DNA of 34,573 bases from the NCBI GenBank assembly GCA_964506325.1, contig CAZDLO010000033.1:1-34573 (forward strand), given 5' to 3'. Positions 1 through 8,297 of this stretch are shown one piece after another. A program made the position numbers and the translations under genes. Below the pieces are notes generated by a model. That model saw nothing but the letters and a program-made list of their open reading frames with translations. It searched no databases and had not been told where the DNA came from. Position 1 is the stretch's first letter. Each line of letters starts with the position of its first letter. Source of the stretch: CAINVV01 sp964506325. GTDB taxonomy: Bacteria > Bacteroidota > Bacteroidia > Bacteroidales > Prolixibacteraceae.

Positions 1-43
1 CCTGTCACGCAGGGGGTCGCGGGTTCGAGTCCCGTCCAGACCG
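1..43 (+). tRNA. tRNA-Asp (GTC), 3' part only
   Basis: The window begins inside the anticodon arm. Bases 2-8 form a seven-base loop with anticodon GTC at 4-6, and 9-13 (gcagg) is the 3' side of the anticodon stem. Bases 14-18 are the variable loop, and 19-35 form a T-arm with the ttcgagt loop. Bases 36-42 are the 3' acceptor strand and 43 is a G discriminator, as expected for tRNA-Asp. No complete CCA follows (the sequence reads gca), so the CCA end is probably added after transcription. The 5' half lies outside the window. Confidence 0.9.
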
Positions 44-44
44 C

Positions 45-83
45 AAAGCCCCGGAATAATTCCGGGGCTTTTGCATTTTTTTT
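45..83 (+). terminator. Rho-independent terminator after tRNA-Asp
   Basis: Bases 45-54 (aaagccccgg) pair perfectly with 62-71 (ccggggcttt), and a T-rich tract runs to about 83. It starts two bases after the tRNA 3' end, so it ends the tRNA transcript and insulates the LytTR gene. Confidence 0.85.
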
Positions 84-284
84 GATGTTATTATTAACAT
101 CCCAAAAAAAGAATTATATTTCAGAAATATGATTTGCCTGATCTTGATTCAGACAGGATAATATTTCACGGGATGTTATTTTTAATAAGACTTCTGTGGT
201 TTTAGATTTTTCCAGCTACCTGTAATATTCCACATGAGTTAGCTGGGCAATAGAAAAAGCCGGACAATTTGAAAAGTATTCAAC

Positions 285-1169
285 ATGTTTGAGAATTTAA
301 ATCAGCCATACCCGTTTAGCAATAATTTCAAGCACAACGCTCGGACAATCATATTGGTCAGTATGAGTTTCATCCTGATAGTACTTTATATTCAGCCCCT
401 GGGAATAAATTTTCTTAAATCTGAACATGATGGTTATTTCGTACTTGGAGCAGGTTTTCTGACGGCAACAATTTTGTTTCTCAATACACTTATCCTGCCA
501 GGTATCTTTCCAGGCATGTTCGATTCCTCCAAATGGACGATAAAAAAGGAACTTATCTGGAACTTCTGGTTGTTTTCTAATCTTTTTGTTGCCTTTACCC
601 TGTTGGCCTGGCTGGCCAAAATTACAGCCTATGCCGATTTGCCTTTCTTCAGAACCGGGGCTTTATCTTTATTACCCTTGATATTATTCAACCTGATAAG
701 TTACAACCTTTCGCTGCGAATGAAGGTTGTCAATATGATCGATTCAGGGAAAAGCTGGCTGAAAGAAGAGATCAATGCGCTTCAGTTGCCTGGTCAAAAT
801 CAGGAATCTGTTCATATTGTTGCTGAGAATAAGAAGCAGGCATTCGCGGAAGAGGTGGAAAGGGTACTACTCATCCATTCTTCAGGTAATTATGTCGAAA
901 TATATTGGATAGACAGGAAACTGGCCGTACGTAAAAGGCTGTTCAGGCAATCATTTTCCAATGTGGAAAAAGCGCTGGAGGCTTCAGATGTGATGCTTAA
1001 ATGTCACAGGTGCTGGATGGTCAATATCAACAAAGTCTTAAAGTTAAAAAGAGCATCCAACGGTTATCTGCTCGAGATGGATCGTATTGAATTCCCCATT
1101 CCGGTTTCCCGAAACTGGGTTGCTGCATTCAAAGAAAGGCTTATCGACCTTGATTCCATACATCAGTAA
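285..1169 (+). CDS. Membrane-anchored LytTR family transcriptional regulator
   Basis: This 294-residue protein has four hydrophobic segments, at about residues 22-40, 50-74, 88-112 and 124-143. A LytTR-type DNA-binding domain follows at about 190-285, recognised by LLIHSSGNYVEIYW, a basic RKRLFRQSF stretch, the MLKCHRCWMVNINKV core and IPVSRNW near the end. There is no response-regulator receiver domain, so any signal probably enters through the membrane part instead of by phosphotransfer. Such TM-LytTR proteins are common in Bacteroidota. It stands alone: no histidine kinase is adjacent, the upstream gene is a terminated tRNA and the downstream gene is a metabolic enzyme. The ATG at 285 is the first good start. 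The family is secure; target genes and signal are unknown. Confidence 0.85.
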   Translation: MFENLNQPYPFSNNFKHNARTIILVSMSFILIVLYIQPLGINFLKSEHDGYFVLGAGFLTATILFLNTLILPGIFPGMFDSSKWTIKKELIWNFWLFSNLFVAFTLLAWLAKITAYADLPFFRTGALSLLPLILFNLISYNLSLRMKVVNMIDSGKSWLKEEINALQLPGQNQESVHIVAENKKQAFAEEVERVLLIHSSGNYVEIYWIDRKLAVRKRLFRQSFSNVEKALEASDVMLKCHRCWMVNINKVLKLKRASNGYLLEMDRIEFPIPVSRNWVAAFKERLIDLDSIHQ

Positions 1170-1326
1170 GAGTGAAATTCGTCCCCTGAAAATTGCAATT
1201 CGTCCCAAAATTCACTGTTTTCAACCATTTATCTGCCACATGACACATATTTTTGGTTGGGATATATTGTATACCTACCATTGTGCCGTCATTCATGAAG
1301 GTGAATATATTTAAAGTACAATAGGT

Positions 1327-2418
1327 ATGAAGGTATTGAATATTGGCGGATTGAAAATCAAGCTTCCCATCATCCAGGGAGGCATGGGCGTGGGTGTATC
1401 CCTGTCAGGACTGGCTTCTGCAGTTGCCAACGAAGGGGGAGTGGGAGTGATATCGCCTGCAGGAATAGGTTTCCTGTACAAGGATCATTCTTCTGATTAT
1501 TTGCAGAACAGTATTTTCGGCCTTACAGAAGAAATCCGGAAAACCCGTGAAAAAACCCAGGGAATAATCGGGATAAATATTATGGTAGCACTTTCCAATT
1601 ATGTTGATCTTGTTACAACTTCAATAAGGGAAAAAGCCAATATCATTTTTTCCGGGGCCGGATTACCTTTGGATCTTCCGAAATATCTTACCCCAGGTTC
1701 TGAAACCAAACTGGTTCCGATTGTCTCATCCGCCAGGGCTGCGGCACTTATTTGCAACAAATGGTACACCAATTTCAATTATCTGCCTGACGCAATCGTG
1801 GTGGAAGGACCAAAGGCCGGAGGTCATCTTGGTTTTAAGGTGGACCAGATCTTCGATGAAAATTATTCTCTCGAGAACCTTATTGAGGAAGTTGTGGCAG
1901 TTGCCAATGAATTCGGTGAAAAATACGGGAAGCAGATACCGGTTATTGCTGCAGGCGGAATTTATACAGGGGAAGATATTGCCAAAATTCTGCTAAAAGG
2001 TGCCGCTGGTGTACAGATGGGAACACGTTTTGTCACAACGACAGAATGTGATGCCTCTGAAGGCTTCAAACAAGCCTATATTCAGGCCAAGGAAGAGGAC
2101 GTACGAATAATCCAGAGTCCGGTAGGAATGCCTGGACGTGCGATCAGCTGCTCCTTTCTGGATGATGTCGAAAGTGGGAAACGTCGCCCAACTGTCTGTC
2201 CGGTAAATTGTATTAAAACGTGCAACATTTCTACGGCCCCATACTGCATTATTGCTTCTTTGTCATCCGCATTGAGGGGAAATTTCAGAAACGGATATGC
2301 TTTTGCCGGAAGTAACGTCTGGAAAACAGACCGGATAATATCGGTAAAAGAGCTGTTTAATACCTTATTGGACGAGTATAAGGTGGCAGTTCGCGGCAAA
2401 TTTGCCCTTGCTGTTTGA
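1327..2418 (+). CDS. Nitronate monooxygenase / FabK-like FMN enzyme
   Basis: This 363-residue TIM-barrel flavoprotein belongs to the 2-nitropropane dioxygenase / enoyl-ACP reductase II family. Visible signatures are the N-terminal PIIQGGMGVGVS loop, the segment GPKAGGHLGF whose His167 is the usual catalytic base position, and the FMN phosphate-binding part AAGGIYTGEDIAKILLKGA followed by GVQMGTRF. The family oxidises alkyl nitronates using FMN and O2, or reduces enoyl-ACP in the FabK branch. Sequence alone does not separate these here. A cysteine set C291-x3-C295-x3-C299-x7-C307 sits near the C-terminus; I recall it from a subfamily in anaerobes, where its role is unclear. The protein is probably cytoplasmic. 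The gene is monocistronic, closed by a strong terminator 21 bases after the stop codon. Confidence 0.85.
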   Translation: MKVLNIGGLKIKLPIIQGGMGVGVSLSGLASAVANEGGVGVISPAGIGFLYKDHSSDYLQNSIFGLTEEIRKTREKTQGIIGINIMVALSNYVDLVTTSIREKANIIFSGAGLPLDLPKYLTPGSETKLVPIVSSARAAALICNKWYTNFNYLPDAIVVEGPKAGGHLGFKVDQIFDENYSLENLIEEVVAVANEFGEKYGKQIPVIAAGGIYTGEDIAKILLKGAAGVQMGTRFVTTTECDASEGFKQAYIQAKEEDVRIIQSPVGMPGRAISCSFLDDVESGKRRPTVCPVNCIKTCNISTAPYCIIASLSSALRGNFRNGYAFAGSNVWKTDRIISVKELFNTLLDEYKVAVRGKFALAV

Positions 2419-2438
2419 TAAAAAAAGATAGTAAGAAT

Positions 2439-2477
2439 GAACCTGTTGTCCTCCCCGGATTACAGGTTCTTTTTTTT
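2439..2477 (+). terminator. Rho-independent terminator after the nitronate monooxygenase gene
   Basis: Bases 2439-2446 (gaacctgt) pair perfectly with 2462-2469 (acaggttc) around a 15-base loop, followed directly by eight T. Confidence 0.85.
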
Positions 2478-2545
2478 AGGGCACCATTTATCTGAGAATT
2501 GTTCTTCTTTTTAGTATCCCGGACAATTTGTGGATGAGAACTTCC

Positions 2546-2553
2546 TATCTTTG
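2546..2553 (+). promoter_or_regulatory. Bacteroidota -7 box for the S41 protease gene
   Basis: TATCTTTG fits the Bacteroidota vegetative -7 consensus TAnnTTTG exactly. A TTTG at 2527-2530 could be the -33 element, but the 15-base gap is shorter than the usual 19 or so. The start codon lies 58 bases downstream. Confidence 0.5.
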
Positions 2554-2610
2554 TACAGTTTGAATCAATAAATATAATTCACTTTCAATTATAAATCAAA
2601 TATTATTCTT

Positions 2611-4218
2611 GTGAATATTAGAACTTTCCGCTTGTCACTCAGTTTTGTAATCACGATTTTTGCCCTGCTTTTTTCCGGCAATCTTTTGGCTCAGGACATT
2701 CAGAGTCAGGCCTTAAAATTCGGCAGGGTATTAAGGTTGGTTGATGCATTCTATGCTGACTCTGCTAATGTTGCCAAGTTGACGGAGAATGCCATTGTTG
2801 ATCTGCTGTCGAAGCTGGATCCTCATTCAGTTTACATAACCAAGGATGAAGTTGAAGAAATGAACCAGCCTTTGGAAGGAAATTTTGAAGGTATCGGAAT
2901 CTCCTTTAATATTATCCAGGATACCCTGATAGTTATGACTACCATCCCCGGTGGTCCATCGGAGAAAGCCGGGCTGAAACCGGGAGACAGAATTGTTCGT
3001 GTGGGCACTAAGAATATTGCTTCTACAGGCATCAAAACACAGGACGTTTTCAACTTGTTGAGGGGAAATAAAGGTACAGTTGTCAATCTCCGAGTCATCC
3101 GAAATGGGGAATCTGCTCCCATCGATTTCACAATTGTCAGGGATAAGATACCCATTTTCAGCCTTGATGCAGCATTCCTTCTTAACAAAGAGACTGCCTT
3201 TGTCAAACTCAACAGGTTTTCTGCTACCACCATCGAAGAGTATACCAACGCCATAAAAAAACTAGAGAAATCAGGCAGGTTTAAAAATCTGGTGCTTGAT
3301 TTAAGAGGAAACGGAGGAGGATATCTTGGAGCGGCCTATGAGCTCGCTAACCAATTTCTAGAAGCCAACAAACTAATTGTTTATACCGAGGGAATTCACA
3401 GTCCGAGAAAGGATTATACATCCACTTCCAATGGTGATTTCCTAAAGGGAAACCTGGTAATTCTGATTGATGAGGGTTCGGCCTCTGCCTCCGAAATTGT
3501 ATCCGGTGCCATTCAGGATTGGGATCGTGGTGTAATTATCGGGAGAAGATCTTTCGGGAAAGGCCTTGTTCAGCAACCATTTGCCCTGAACGATGGATCA
3601 ATGATCCGTCTTACAACCGCCCATTATTACACCCCTGCAGGTAGAAATATTCAAAAACCCTACAAGAATACTGAAAATTACAGGAATGATTACCTGAACA
3701 GGTATGAACACGGTGAGTTGTTCAACAAGGATAGCATCCTGATGGCAGACTCGCTGATGACAACAACGCTTGTAACTAAAAGAAAAGTCTTTGGCGGAGG
3801 TGGCATTCTGCCTGATCTTTTTGTACCTATTGATACATCTGTACATTATACTTATTTCAACACACTGGTGAGAAAAAATATTTTCACTCCCTATGTTGTA
3901 AGCTATATTGATAAGAACAGGAAGGAATTACTGATAAAATACCACGATTTCAAATCCTTCCGGAGTAATTTTGCTGTTCCGCCAGCTATGATTGAGGAAT
4001 TAATGGTATTGGGTGAAAAATCCGGCGTAAAAAGGGACGAAGCCAGTGTAAAAATTCTTCAGAAAGTCATATTCAGGCAAATCAGGGCGCTCATTGCACG
4101 TGACCTTTACGAGACAGGCGATTATTACAGAATTATGATTGAAGATGATACCGAGGTTAAGAAAGCCTTGGATCTGCTATCAGATCCAAAAGCATACGCC
4201 CGTTTTCTGAACCGGTAG
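2611..4218 (+). CDS. S41 family C-terminal processing peptidase (CtpA/Prc type)
   Basis: This secreted serine protease has 535 residues. Residues 1-28 are a signal peptide ending in NLLAQ, giving a periplasmic or envelope location. A short helical N-terminal part is followed by a PDZ domain at about residues 85-180 (GIGISFNI...GGPSEKAGLKPGDRI), then the S41 catalytic domain from about 190 (LDLRGNGGGYL). The Ser/Lys dyad is S292 in GSASASEIV and K317 in SFGKG; the spacing of 25 matches the family. The family cleaves unfolded or tagged proteins near their C-termini. A C-terminal extension of about 150 residues follows the core, as in many Bacteroidota members. The start is GTG at 2611, chosen because it sits directly before the signal peptide. 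It is not obviously in an operon. Confidence 0.92.
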   Translation: MNIRTFRLSLSFVITIFALLFSGNLLAQDIQSQALKFGRVLRLVDAFYADSANVAKLTENAIVDLLSKLDPHSVYITKDEVEEMNQPLEGNFEGIGISFNIIQDTLIVMTTIPGGPSEKAGLKPGDRIVRVGTKNIASTGIKTQDVFNLLRGNKGTVVNLRVIRNGESAPIDFTIVRDKIPIFSLDAAFLLNKETAFVKLNRFSATTIEEYTNAIKKLEKSGRFKNLVLDLRGNGGGYLGAAYELANQFLEANKLIVYTEGIHSPRKDYTSTSNGDFLKGNLVILIDEGSASASEIVSGAIQDWDRGVIIGRRSFGKGLVQQPFALNDGSMIRLTTAHYYTPAGRNIQKPYKNTENYRNDYLNRYEHGELFNKDSILMADSLMTTTLVTKRKVFGGGGILPDLFVPIDTSVHYTYFNTLVRKNIFTPYVVSYIDKNRKELLIKYHDFKSFRSNFAVPPAMIEELMVLGEKSGVKRDEASVKILQKVIFRQIRALIARDLYETGDYYRIMIEDDTEVKKALDLLSDPKAYARFLNR

Positions 4219-4268
4219 GAGGCATGTGTCAGGATGTTTTTAAGGTATTTTGTGAGTGTGGTAAATTC

Positions 4269-4290
4269 AACATGTTGAACATGTTTTTTT
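4269..4290 (+). terminator. Weak hairpin with T-tract between the S41 protease gene and pnuC
   Basis: Six bases aacatg (4269-4274) pair with catgtt (4280-4285) around a five-base loop, followed by five more T. The stem is short and AT-rich, so termination would be weak. It overlaps a perfect 12-base palindrome (tcaacatgttga, 4267-4278) that could instead be an operator. Confidence 0.35.
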
Positions 4291-4333
4291 GCTGATTTGG
4301 TTTCCCGAAAGCTAGAAATTCTCTATTTGTGAT

Positions 4334-4939
4334 ATGGTTATTTACCGGTGGCTTCTCGATAATTATGTGGAAGTTTGTGGAACTATAACAGGATTTCTGT
4401 ACCTGGGATTTTCTATTCGGCAGCACTTTCTGACCTGGCCTGTAGGTTTGATGAATGCTCTGTTCTACGTCGCTGTCTTTTTTAGTGCAAAAATTTATGC
4501 AGACATGGCACTGCAATTTTATTATGTTGCCATCAGTATTTATGGCTGGTGGGTCTGGCATCAGGGCAGGTCAGAAAGTCAAACTCTTGAGGTGACCAGA
4601 ACATCCCGCAAATTGTGGATAAAATTACTACTTGCAATCTTTATATTGTTTGTTTTTATTGCATTCATTCTGTATAAATATACAGACTCTCAAGTGCCAC
4701 TATGGGATGCTCTTGTTACAGCCGTAAGCATAGTTGCTACCTGGATGCTGGCACAAAAGAAAATTGAACACTGGTTGCTTTGGGTCATAGTTGATGCCGT
4801 TTCAATCGGCCTGTTTATAATGAAGGAGTTGTATCCTACCACAGTCCTGTTCCTCGTATACACGGTCCTTGCCGTGTATGGTTATTTCGAATGGCGCAAG
4901 GATTTAAAACCTGGATTATGGGGAAAAGTAAAAAGCTGA
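4334..4939 (+). CDS. pnuC: Nicotinamide riboside transporter PnuC
   Basis: This 201-residue integral membrane protein has about seven hydrophobic segments and the PnuC signature near the N-terminus: TWPVGLMNALFYVAVFF followed by KIYADMALQFYYVAIS and YGWWVW. PnuC carries nicotinamide riboside across the inner membrane by facilitated diffusion, driven by phosphorylation inside the cell. The next gene encodes exactly such a kinase-like protein and overlaps the pnuC 3' end, so the two form a vitamin B3 salvage pair. The ATG at 4334 places the first conserved helix at the expected distance. I saw no thiamine-pyrophosphate riboswitch upstream, which argues against the thiamine-transporting PnuT branch. 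Confidence 0.9.
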   Translation: MVIYRWLLDNYVEVCGTITGFLYLGFSIRQHFLTWPVGLMNALFYVAVFFSAKIYADMALQFYYVAISIYGWWVWHQGRSESQTLEVTRTSRKLWIKLLLAIFILFVFIAFILYKYTDSQVPLWDALVTAVSIVATWMLAQKKIEHWLLWVIVDAVSIGLFIMKELYPTTVLFLVYTVLAVYGYFEWRKDLKPGLWGKVKS

Positions 4940-5481
4940 CAAAAATTGTGGTAACCGGACCTGAGTCTTCCGGTAAAACATCCTTGTCAGAATTTTTGGC
5001 ACAAAAGCTGAATGCAGCAATGATTCCTGAATATGCCCGAAGTTATGTGGAAAACCTTCACCGGCATTACGATTACAACGATTTGGAAATAATAGCCAGG
5101 CATCAGATTCAACAGGAAAAATTATACTCCGGATCAACGGGAAAAGGGATTCTTGTGATGGATACCTGGCTCATTTTGACCAAGGTCTGGTTCGAAGTAG
5201 TCTATGGAATTGTGCCTGGGTGGCTGGAAGAGAATATCTCTAATGCCGATATTGACCTATTTCTGGTTTGCAGACCTGATCTTCCCTGGATTCCTGACCC
5301 GGTAAGGGAAAATGGTGGTGAAATGAGAAACATATTGTTTGACAGGTATTGCAGGGAAATATCCAGTTACGGGTTCCGGTTTGAAATTGTGGAAGGAGAA
5401 GGTGATACTAGGTGGCTAAATGCCATGCGCCATATAAATACCATAGTCCCGGGTTTAACTTTTTCTGGTGTATCACGTTAA
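4918..5481 (+). CDS. NadR-type ribosylnicotinamide kinase (P-loop ATPase)
   Basis: This protein of about 187 residues matches the C-terminal kinase domain of NadR. The P-loop GPESSGKTS lies near residues 15-23, and the conserved EYARSYVE, DTWLILTKVWFEVVYG and DLPWIPDPVREN segments follow. The domain phosphorylates nicotinamide riboside to NMN. The adenylyltransferase and DNA-binding domains of full NadR are absent, so NMN to NAD conversion needs another enzyme. I chose ATG 4918, giving a 22-base overlap with the pnuC end; an in-frame ATG at 4891 would add nine residues that only read through pnuC. The overlap implies translational coupling with pnuC. Confidence 0.85.
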   Translation: MGKSKKLTKIVVTGPESSGKTSLSEFLAQKLNAAMIPEYARSYVENLHRHYDYNDLEIIARHQIQQEKLYSGSTGKGILVMDTWLILTKVWFEVVYGIVPGWLEENISNADIDLFLVCRPDLPWIPDPVRENGGEMRNILFDRYCREISSYGFRFEIVEGEGDTRWLNAMRHINTIVPGLTFSGVSR

Positions 5482-5511
5482 ATTTAATAGTAAAGTAAAC
5501 GATCAAAAGGT

Positions 5512-5519
5512 TAATTTTG
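5512..5519 (+). promoter_or_regulatory. Possible -7 box directly before the serine acetyltransferase gene
   Basis: TAATTTTG matches TAnnTTTG but ends only five bases before the ATG at 5525, so use of it would give a leaderless or nearly leaderless mRNA. No clear -33 TTG was seen at the right distance. Confidence 0.25.
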
Positions 5520-5524
5520 GTGGG

Positions 5525-6460
5525 ATGAAAGAACATACAGAGAAAAAAATCAGATCTTCTATTGGGAATGCGGTTCTTAAACTGACTGATGTATCATCGG
5601 TAGGGGAGGTAACCCATGCCCAACGTGCAGGAGAGCCAATGCCATCAACTGACAAACTGAAATTTTTCGTTGAAAAGGTGAGACAGATAATTTTCCCCGG
5701 TTATTTTGGTCCTATCAATTTCCATTCATCTACCTTTCAGTACCATATGGGAGTCCTGGTGGATGAGGTTTTTCACCTTTTGTCAGAACAATTGCTTGCC
5801 GGACTCTGTTTCGTATGTGACAAAGAATTTAATTCTGATCTTGAAGGCAGGAAGAATGAATCAGAAAGCCGCGCTGCCGATTTTATTGCACATCTTCCGG
5901 AGTTGAGGCGTATTTTGATTACTGATGTGGAAGCTGCCTACCTTGGCGACCCGGCTGCGACCAGTATGAGTGAGGTGATTTTTTGCTATCCGGGCATCCG
6001 GGCAATTTCCAGTTACCGCATAGCCCATGCACTTCACCGTTTTGGCATCCCTCTAATTCCACGGATAATAACCGAAATGGCCCATTCTGAGACAGGCATT
6101 GATATTCATCCTGAAGCAACAATCGGTACGCATTTTGCGATCGACCACGGAACTGGTATTGTAATAGGGTCAACAACTATAATAGGTTCCAATGTTAAAT
6201 TGTATCAGGGTGTTACACTGGGTGCCAAGGGATTTGCACTGGACGAAGCAGGGAATCCTGTGAAGGGCATACCCCGTCATCCTATAGTCGAGGACAATGT
6301 TGTGGTTTATTCAAATGCTTCAATTCTTGGACGTATCACCATCGGACACGATTCAGTGATTGGAGGAAATATTTGGGTCACCAATGATTTGCCTCCTTTT
6401 TCAAAGATTGTTCAAAACAGGGCCAGATCCTCTGAATTTATCTTTGGCGGAGGTATTTAA
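5525..6460 (+). CDS. Serine O-acetyltransferase
   Basis: This 311-residue protein has an all-helical N-terminal half (about residues 1-185) and a left-handed beta-helix C-terminal half. The latter is built of hexapeptide repeats (IDIHPEATIGTHFAIDHGTGIVIG... KLYQGVTLGAKG... ASILGRITIGHDSVIGGN). It transfers an acetyl group from acetyl-CoA to L-serine, making O-acetylserine for cysteine synthesis. The motifs DIHPxAxIG and DHGTGIVIG are typical of CysE/EpsC proteins. It belongs to the longer Bacteroidota form of about 300 residues. Start ATG 5525 is preferred because the upstream extension from 5468 only reads through the kinase gene's end. No O-acetylserine sulfhydrylase is nearby. Confidence 0.9.
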   Translation: MKEHTEKKIRSSIGNAVLKLTDVSSVGEVTHAQRAGEPMPSTDKLKFFVEKVRQIIFPGYFGPINFHSSTFQYHMGVLVDEVFHLLSEQLLAGLCFVCDKEFNSDLEGRKNESESRAADFIAHLPELRRILITDVEAAYLGDPAATSMSEVIFCYPGIRAISSYRIAHALHRFGIPLIPRIITEMAHSETGIDIHPEATIGTHFAIDHGTGIVIGSTTIIGSNVKLYQGVTLGAKGFALDEAGNPVKGIPRHPIVEDNVVVYSNASILGRITIGHDSVIGGNIWVTNDLPPFSKIVQNRARSSEFIFGGGI

Positions 6461-6526
6461 ATCTATACAGAAATCTTTGGACCCCTTGATTGAAAATGTT
6501 TTACGGTCATATTACAAACAACCATT

Positions 6527-7699
6527 GTGAAGAAATTTAAGATCATTGTTAAGACCTTTGCCGGGCTTGAGCCGGTTCTGGCAATGGAACTGAAAGCCAT
6601 TGGTGCGGAATCAGTTACCCAGGAGCGAAGGGCTGTTTCATTCCTCGGAGACAAAGCTTTATTGTATAAGGCCAATTTTCTTCTGAGAACTGCATTGAAG
6701 ATACTTGTACCAATTGCCCGGTTCAGTGTGGACAATAAAGACGATCTATACAGTAATGCAAAAAACATTCCATGGTCTGAGTATATTACCTTGGGAAAGA
6801 CTTTTGCTATTGACAGTACAGTACAGTCTGAAATTTTCGTTAACTCCATGTTTGCATCTCTCAGGGTCAAGGATGCAATAGCAGATTACTTCAGGGAAAC
6901 TTTTGGGAAAAGACCTTCTGTGAACCAGGAGGATCCTGACATAAGAATTCACATTTACCTCATGGGCGATTATTGTGAGATAGCACTTGACAGTTCTGGC
7001 GAGTCGCTCCACAAGAGAGGATATCGTGTTGGGCAAGTTGAAGCGCCTGTAAATGAGGTTCTTGCTGCAGGAATGATAATGCTGACTGGCTGGACTGGCG
7101 GTTCGGATTTTTTTGATCCTATGTGTGGATCAGGAACACTTCTCATTGAAGCAGCTATGATTGCTAAAAATATCCCGGCAGGAATTTACAGGAAGTCCTT
7201 TGGATTCGAGAAGTGGCTGGACTTTGACCAAGACCTTTTCTCCGAAATTTACAACGCTGATTATGAGAGGGAATCATCTGTCAAAATTTTTGGGTCAGAT
7301 ATTTCGGCCCAGAGTTGTACAATTGCCAGAAGCAACATAAAAAATGCCGGTTTATCAAAAGTGATCGAAGTTGTCGCCCATGATTTTCTTACAATCGACC
7401 CCCCATTTGTCGAAGGAATAATCGTAACCAATCCTCCCTATGGAGAAAGGTTAAAGACACAGTCCATCGTTGAATTGTACAAGTCAGTGGGAGATGTACT
7501 TAAACAAAAGTTTGCCGGCTATACTGCCTGGATCATCTCAAGTTCAGAAGAGGGGTTCAAGAGTATAGGATTAAAACCTGCCAAAAAAATTGAATTGTAC
7601 AATGGTGCGCTTCCCTGCAGCTTCAGGAGCTTTGAACTTTTTTCCGGAACGTACAAGCAAAAAGTAATTCTGAAGAAGGCGAATCAGAATTTGGATTAA
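6527..7699 (+). CDS. RlmL-type 23S rRNA guanine-N2 methyltransferase with THUMP domain
   Basis: This 390-residue protein has an N-terminal THUMP RNA-binding region at about residues 1-155 and a class I SAM-dependent methyltransferase domain at about 165-385. Visible motifs are FFDPMCGSGTLLIEAAMIA (SAM binding), GSDISAQSCTIARSNIKNAG (second strand and acidic residue) and the catalytic TNPPYGERL tetrapeptide region for N2-guanine methylation. The family includes YpsC and the N-terminal half of E. coli RlmL; it lacks the second methyltransferase domain (RlmK part) of the E. coli fusion. The start is GTG at 6527. It converges on the sigma factor gene with only 25 bases between the stop codons. 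Confidence 0.88.
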   Translation: MKKFKIIVKTFAGLEPVLAMELKAIGAESVTQERRAVSFLGDKALLYKANFLLRTALKILVPIARFSVDNKDDLYSNAKNIPWSEYITLGKTFAIDSTVQSEIFVNSMFASLRVKDAIADYFRETFGKRPSVNQEDPDIRIHIYLMGDYCEIALDSSGESLHKRGYRVGQVEAPVNEVLAAGMIMLTGWTGGSDFFDPMCGSGTLLIEAAMIAKNIPAGIYRKSFGFEKWLDFDQDLFSEIYNADYERESSVKIFGSDISAQSCTIARSNIKNAGLSKVIEVVAHDFLTIDPPFVEGIIVTNPPYGERLKTQSIVELYKSVGDVLKQKFAGYTAWIISSSEEGFKSIGLKPAKKIELYNGALPCSFRSFELFSGTYKQKVILKKANQNLD

Positions 7700-7724
7700 C
7701 TGTATGACATAAAAAGGAGTGAGG

Positions 7725-8297
7725 CTACAGACTTATCTTCTTAAAATTTACATCCTGTTTGATACTTGTAACAAGATATTCCTTGCATTTGAATTTGCGT
7801 TTCTTAACATATTTTTCACTACTGAACCCCATAATCTGAGCTATTTGCTTTAACGGCACTTTGTCGAAGAAAAGCTGGAGCAATTTCTGACAATCGCTTC
7901 CCAGCAGCTGAAAGTGCTTTTGATAGAGTTTGAAACGTTCATTTTTTTCAACCAATTCGGAGAAATCATGATCGAATTCTGTTTCAAATGCAGAGGTATC
8001 GCTCATCATTTCTTTCTCAGATTTGATCCTTGAAAGCTGCTTTAACCATAAGAATTTGCAGACAGAATACAGGTATGTCTCAAAAGCACAATTGATAACC
8101 AGGTCATTAGCTTTCAGTTTTCTGTAAACAACAATGATTGCTTCCTGGAAAACGTCATTCGCATCATCATCGTCACCACTGTTTTTTTTGATATACAGGT
8201 TGACCTTGTAATAGAAATTCTTATAGATATGTTGCAGAATTACGTTGTCATTACGTAATATCCCATTCAAAAGCTCCTCATTACTGTAGTTGATCAT
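7725..8297 (-). CDS. ECF-like sigma-70 family RNA polymerase sigma factor
   Basis: This 190-residue protein contains sigma region 2 at about residues 15-95 (an acidic DDDDANDVFQEAIIVVYRKL segment, then the YLYSVCKFLWLKQL recognition helix). Region 4 lies at about 125-180, with a helix-turn-helix around LKQIAQIMGFSSEKYVKKRK. There is no region 1 or 3, as in extracytoplasmic-function sigma factors. Its ATG (8297-8295) overlaps the stop codon of the CHAT gene (8296-8294) as ATGA, so it is cotranslated with that gene. Pairing of a CHAT/TPR protein with an ECF-like sigma factor recurs in Bacteroidota. A dedicated small anti-sigma gene is missing; the divergent membrane proteins at 11632 and 14093 are the best candidates for that role (inference). 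Confidence 0.88.
   Translation of the reverse strand: MINYSNEELLNGILRNDNVILQHIYKNFYYKVNLYIKKNSGDDDDANDVFQEAIIVVYRKLKANDLVINCAFETYLYSVCKFLWLKQLSRIKSEKEMMSDTSAFETEFDHDFSELVEKNERFKLYQKHFQLLGSDCQKLLQLFFDKVPLKQIAQIMGFSSEKYVKKRKFKCKEYLVTSIKQDVNFKKISL

Noticed and set aside
2832..3254. 140-codon minus-strand frame inside the S41 protease gene, and similar long antisense frames elsewhere (for example 29954-30457 in ftsK)
   Set aside because: They lie fully antisense to well-supported genes and show no recognisable protein features.
4219..4333. Thiamine-pyrophosphate riboswitch upstream of pnuC
   Set aside because: The gap is only 115 bases and I saw none of the conserved THI-box sequence; the adjacent kinase supports nicotinamide riboside instead.
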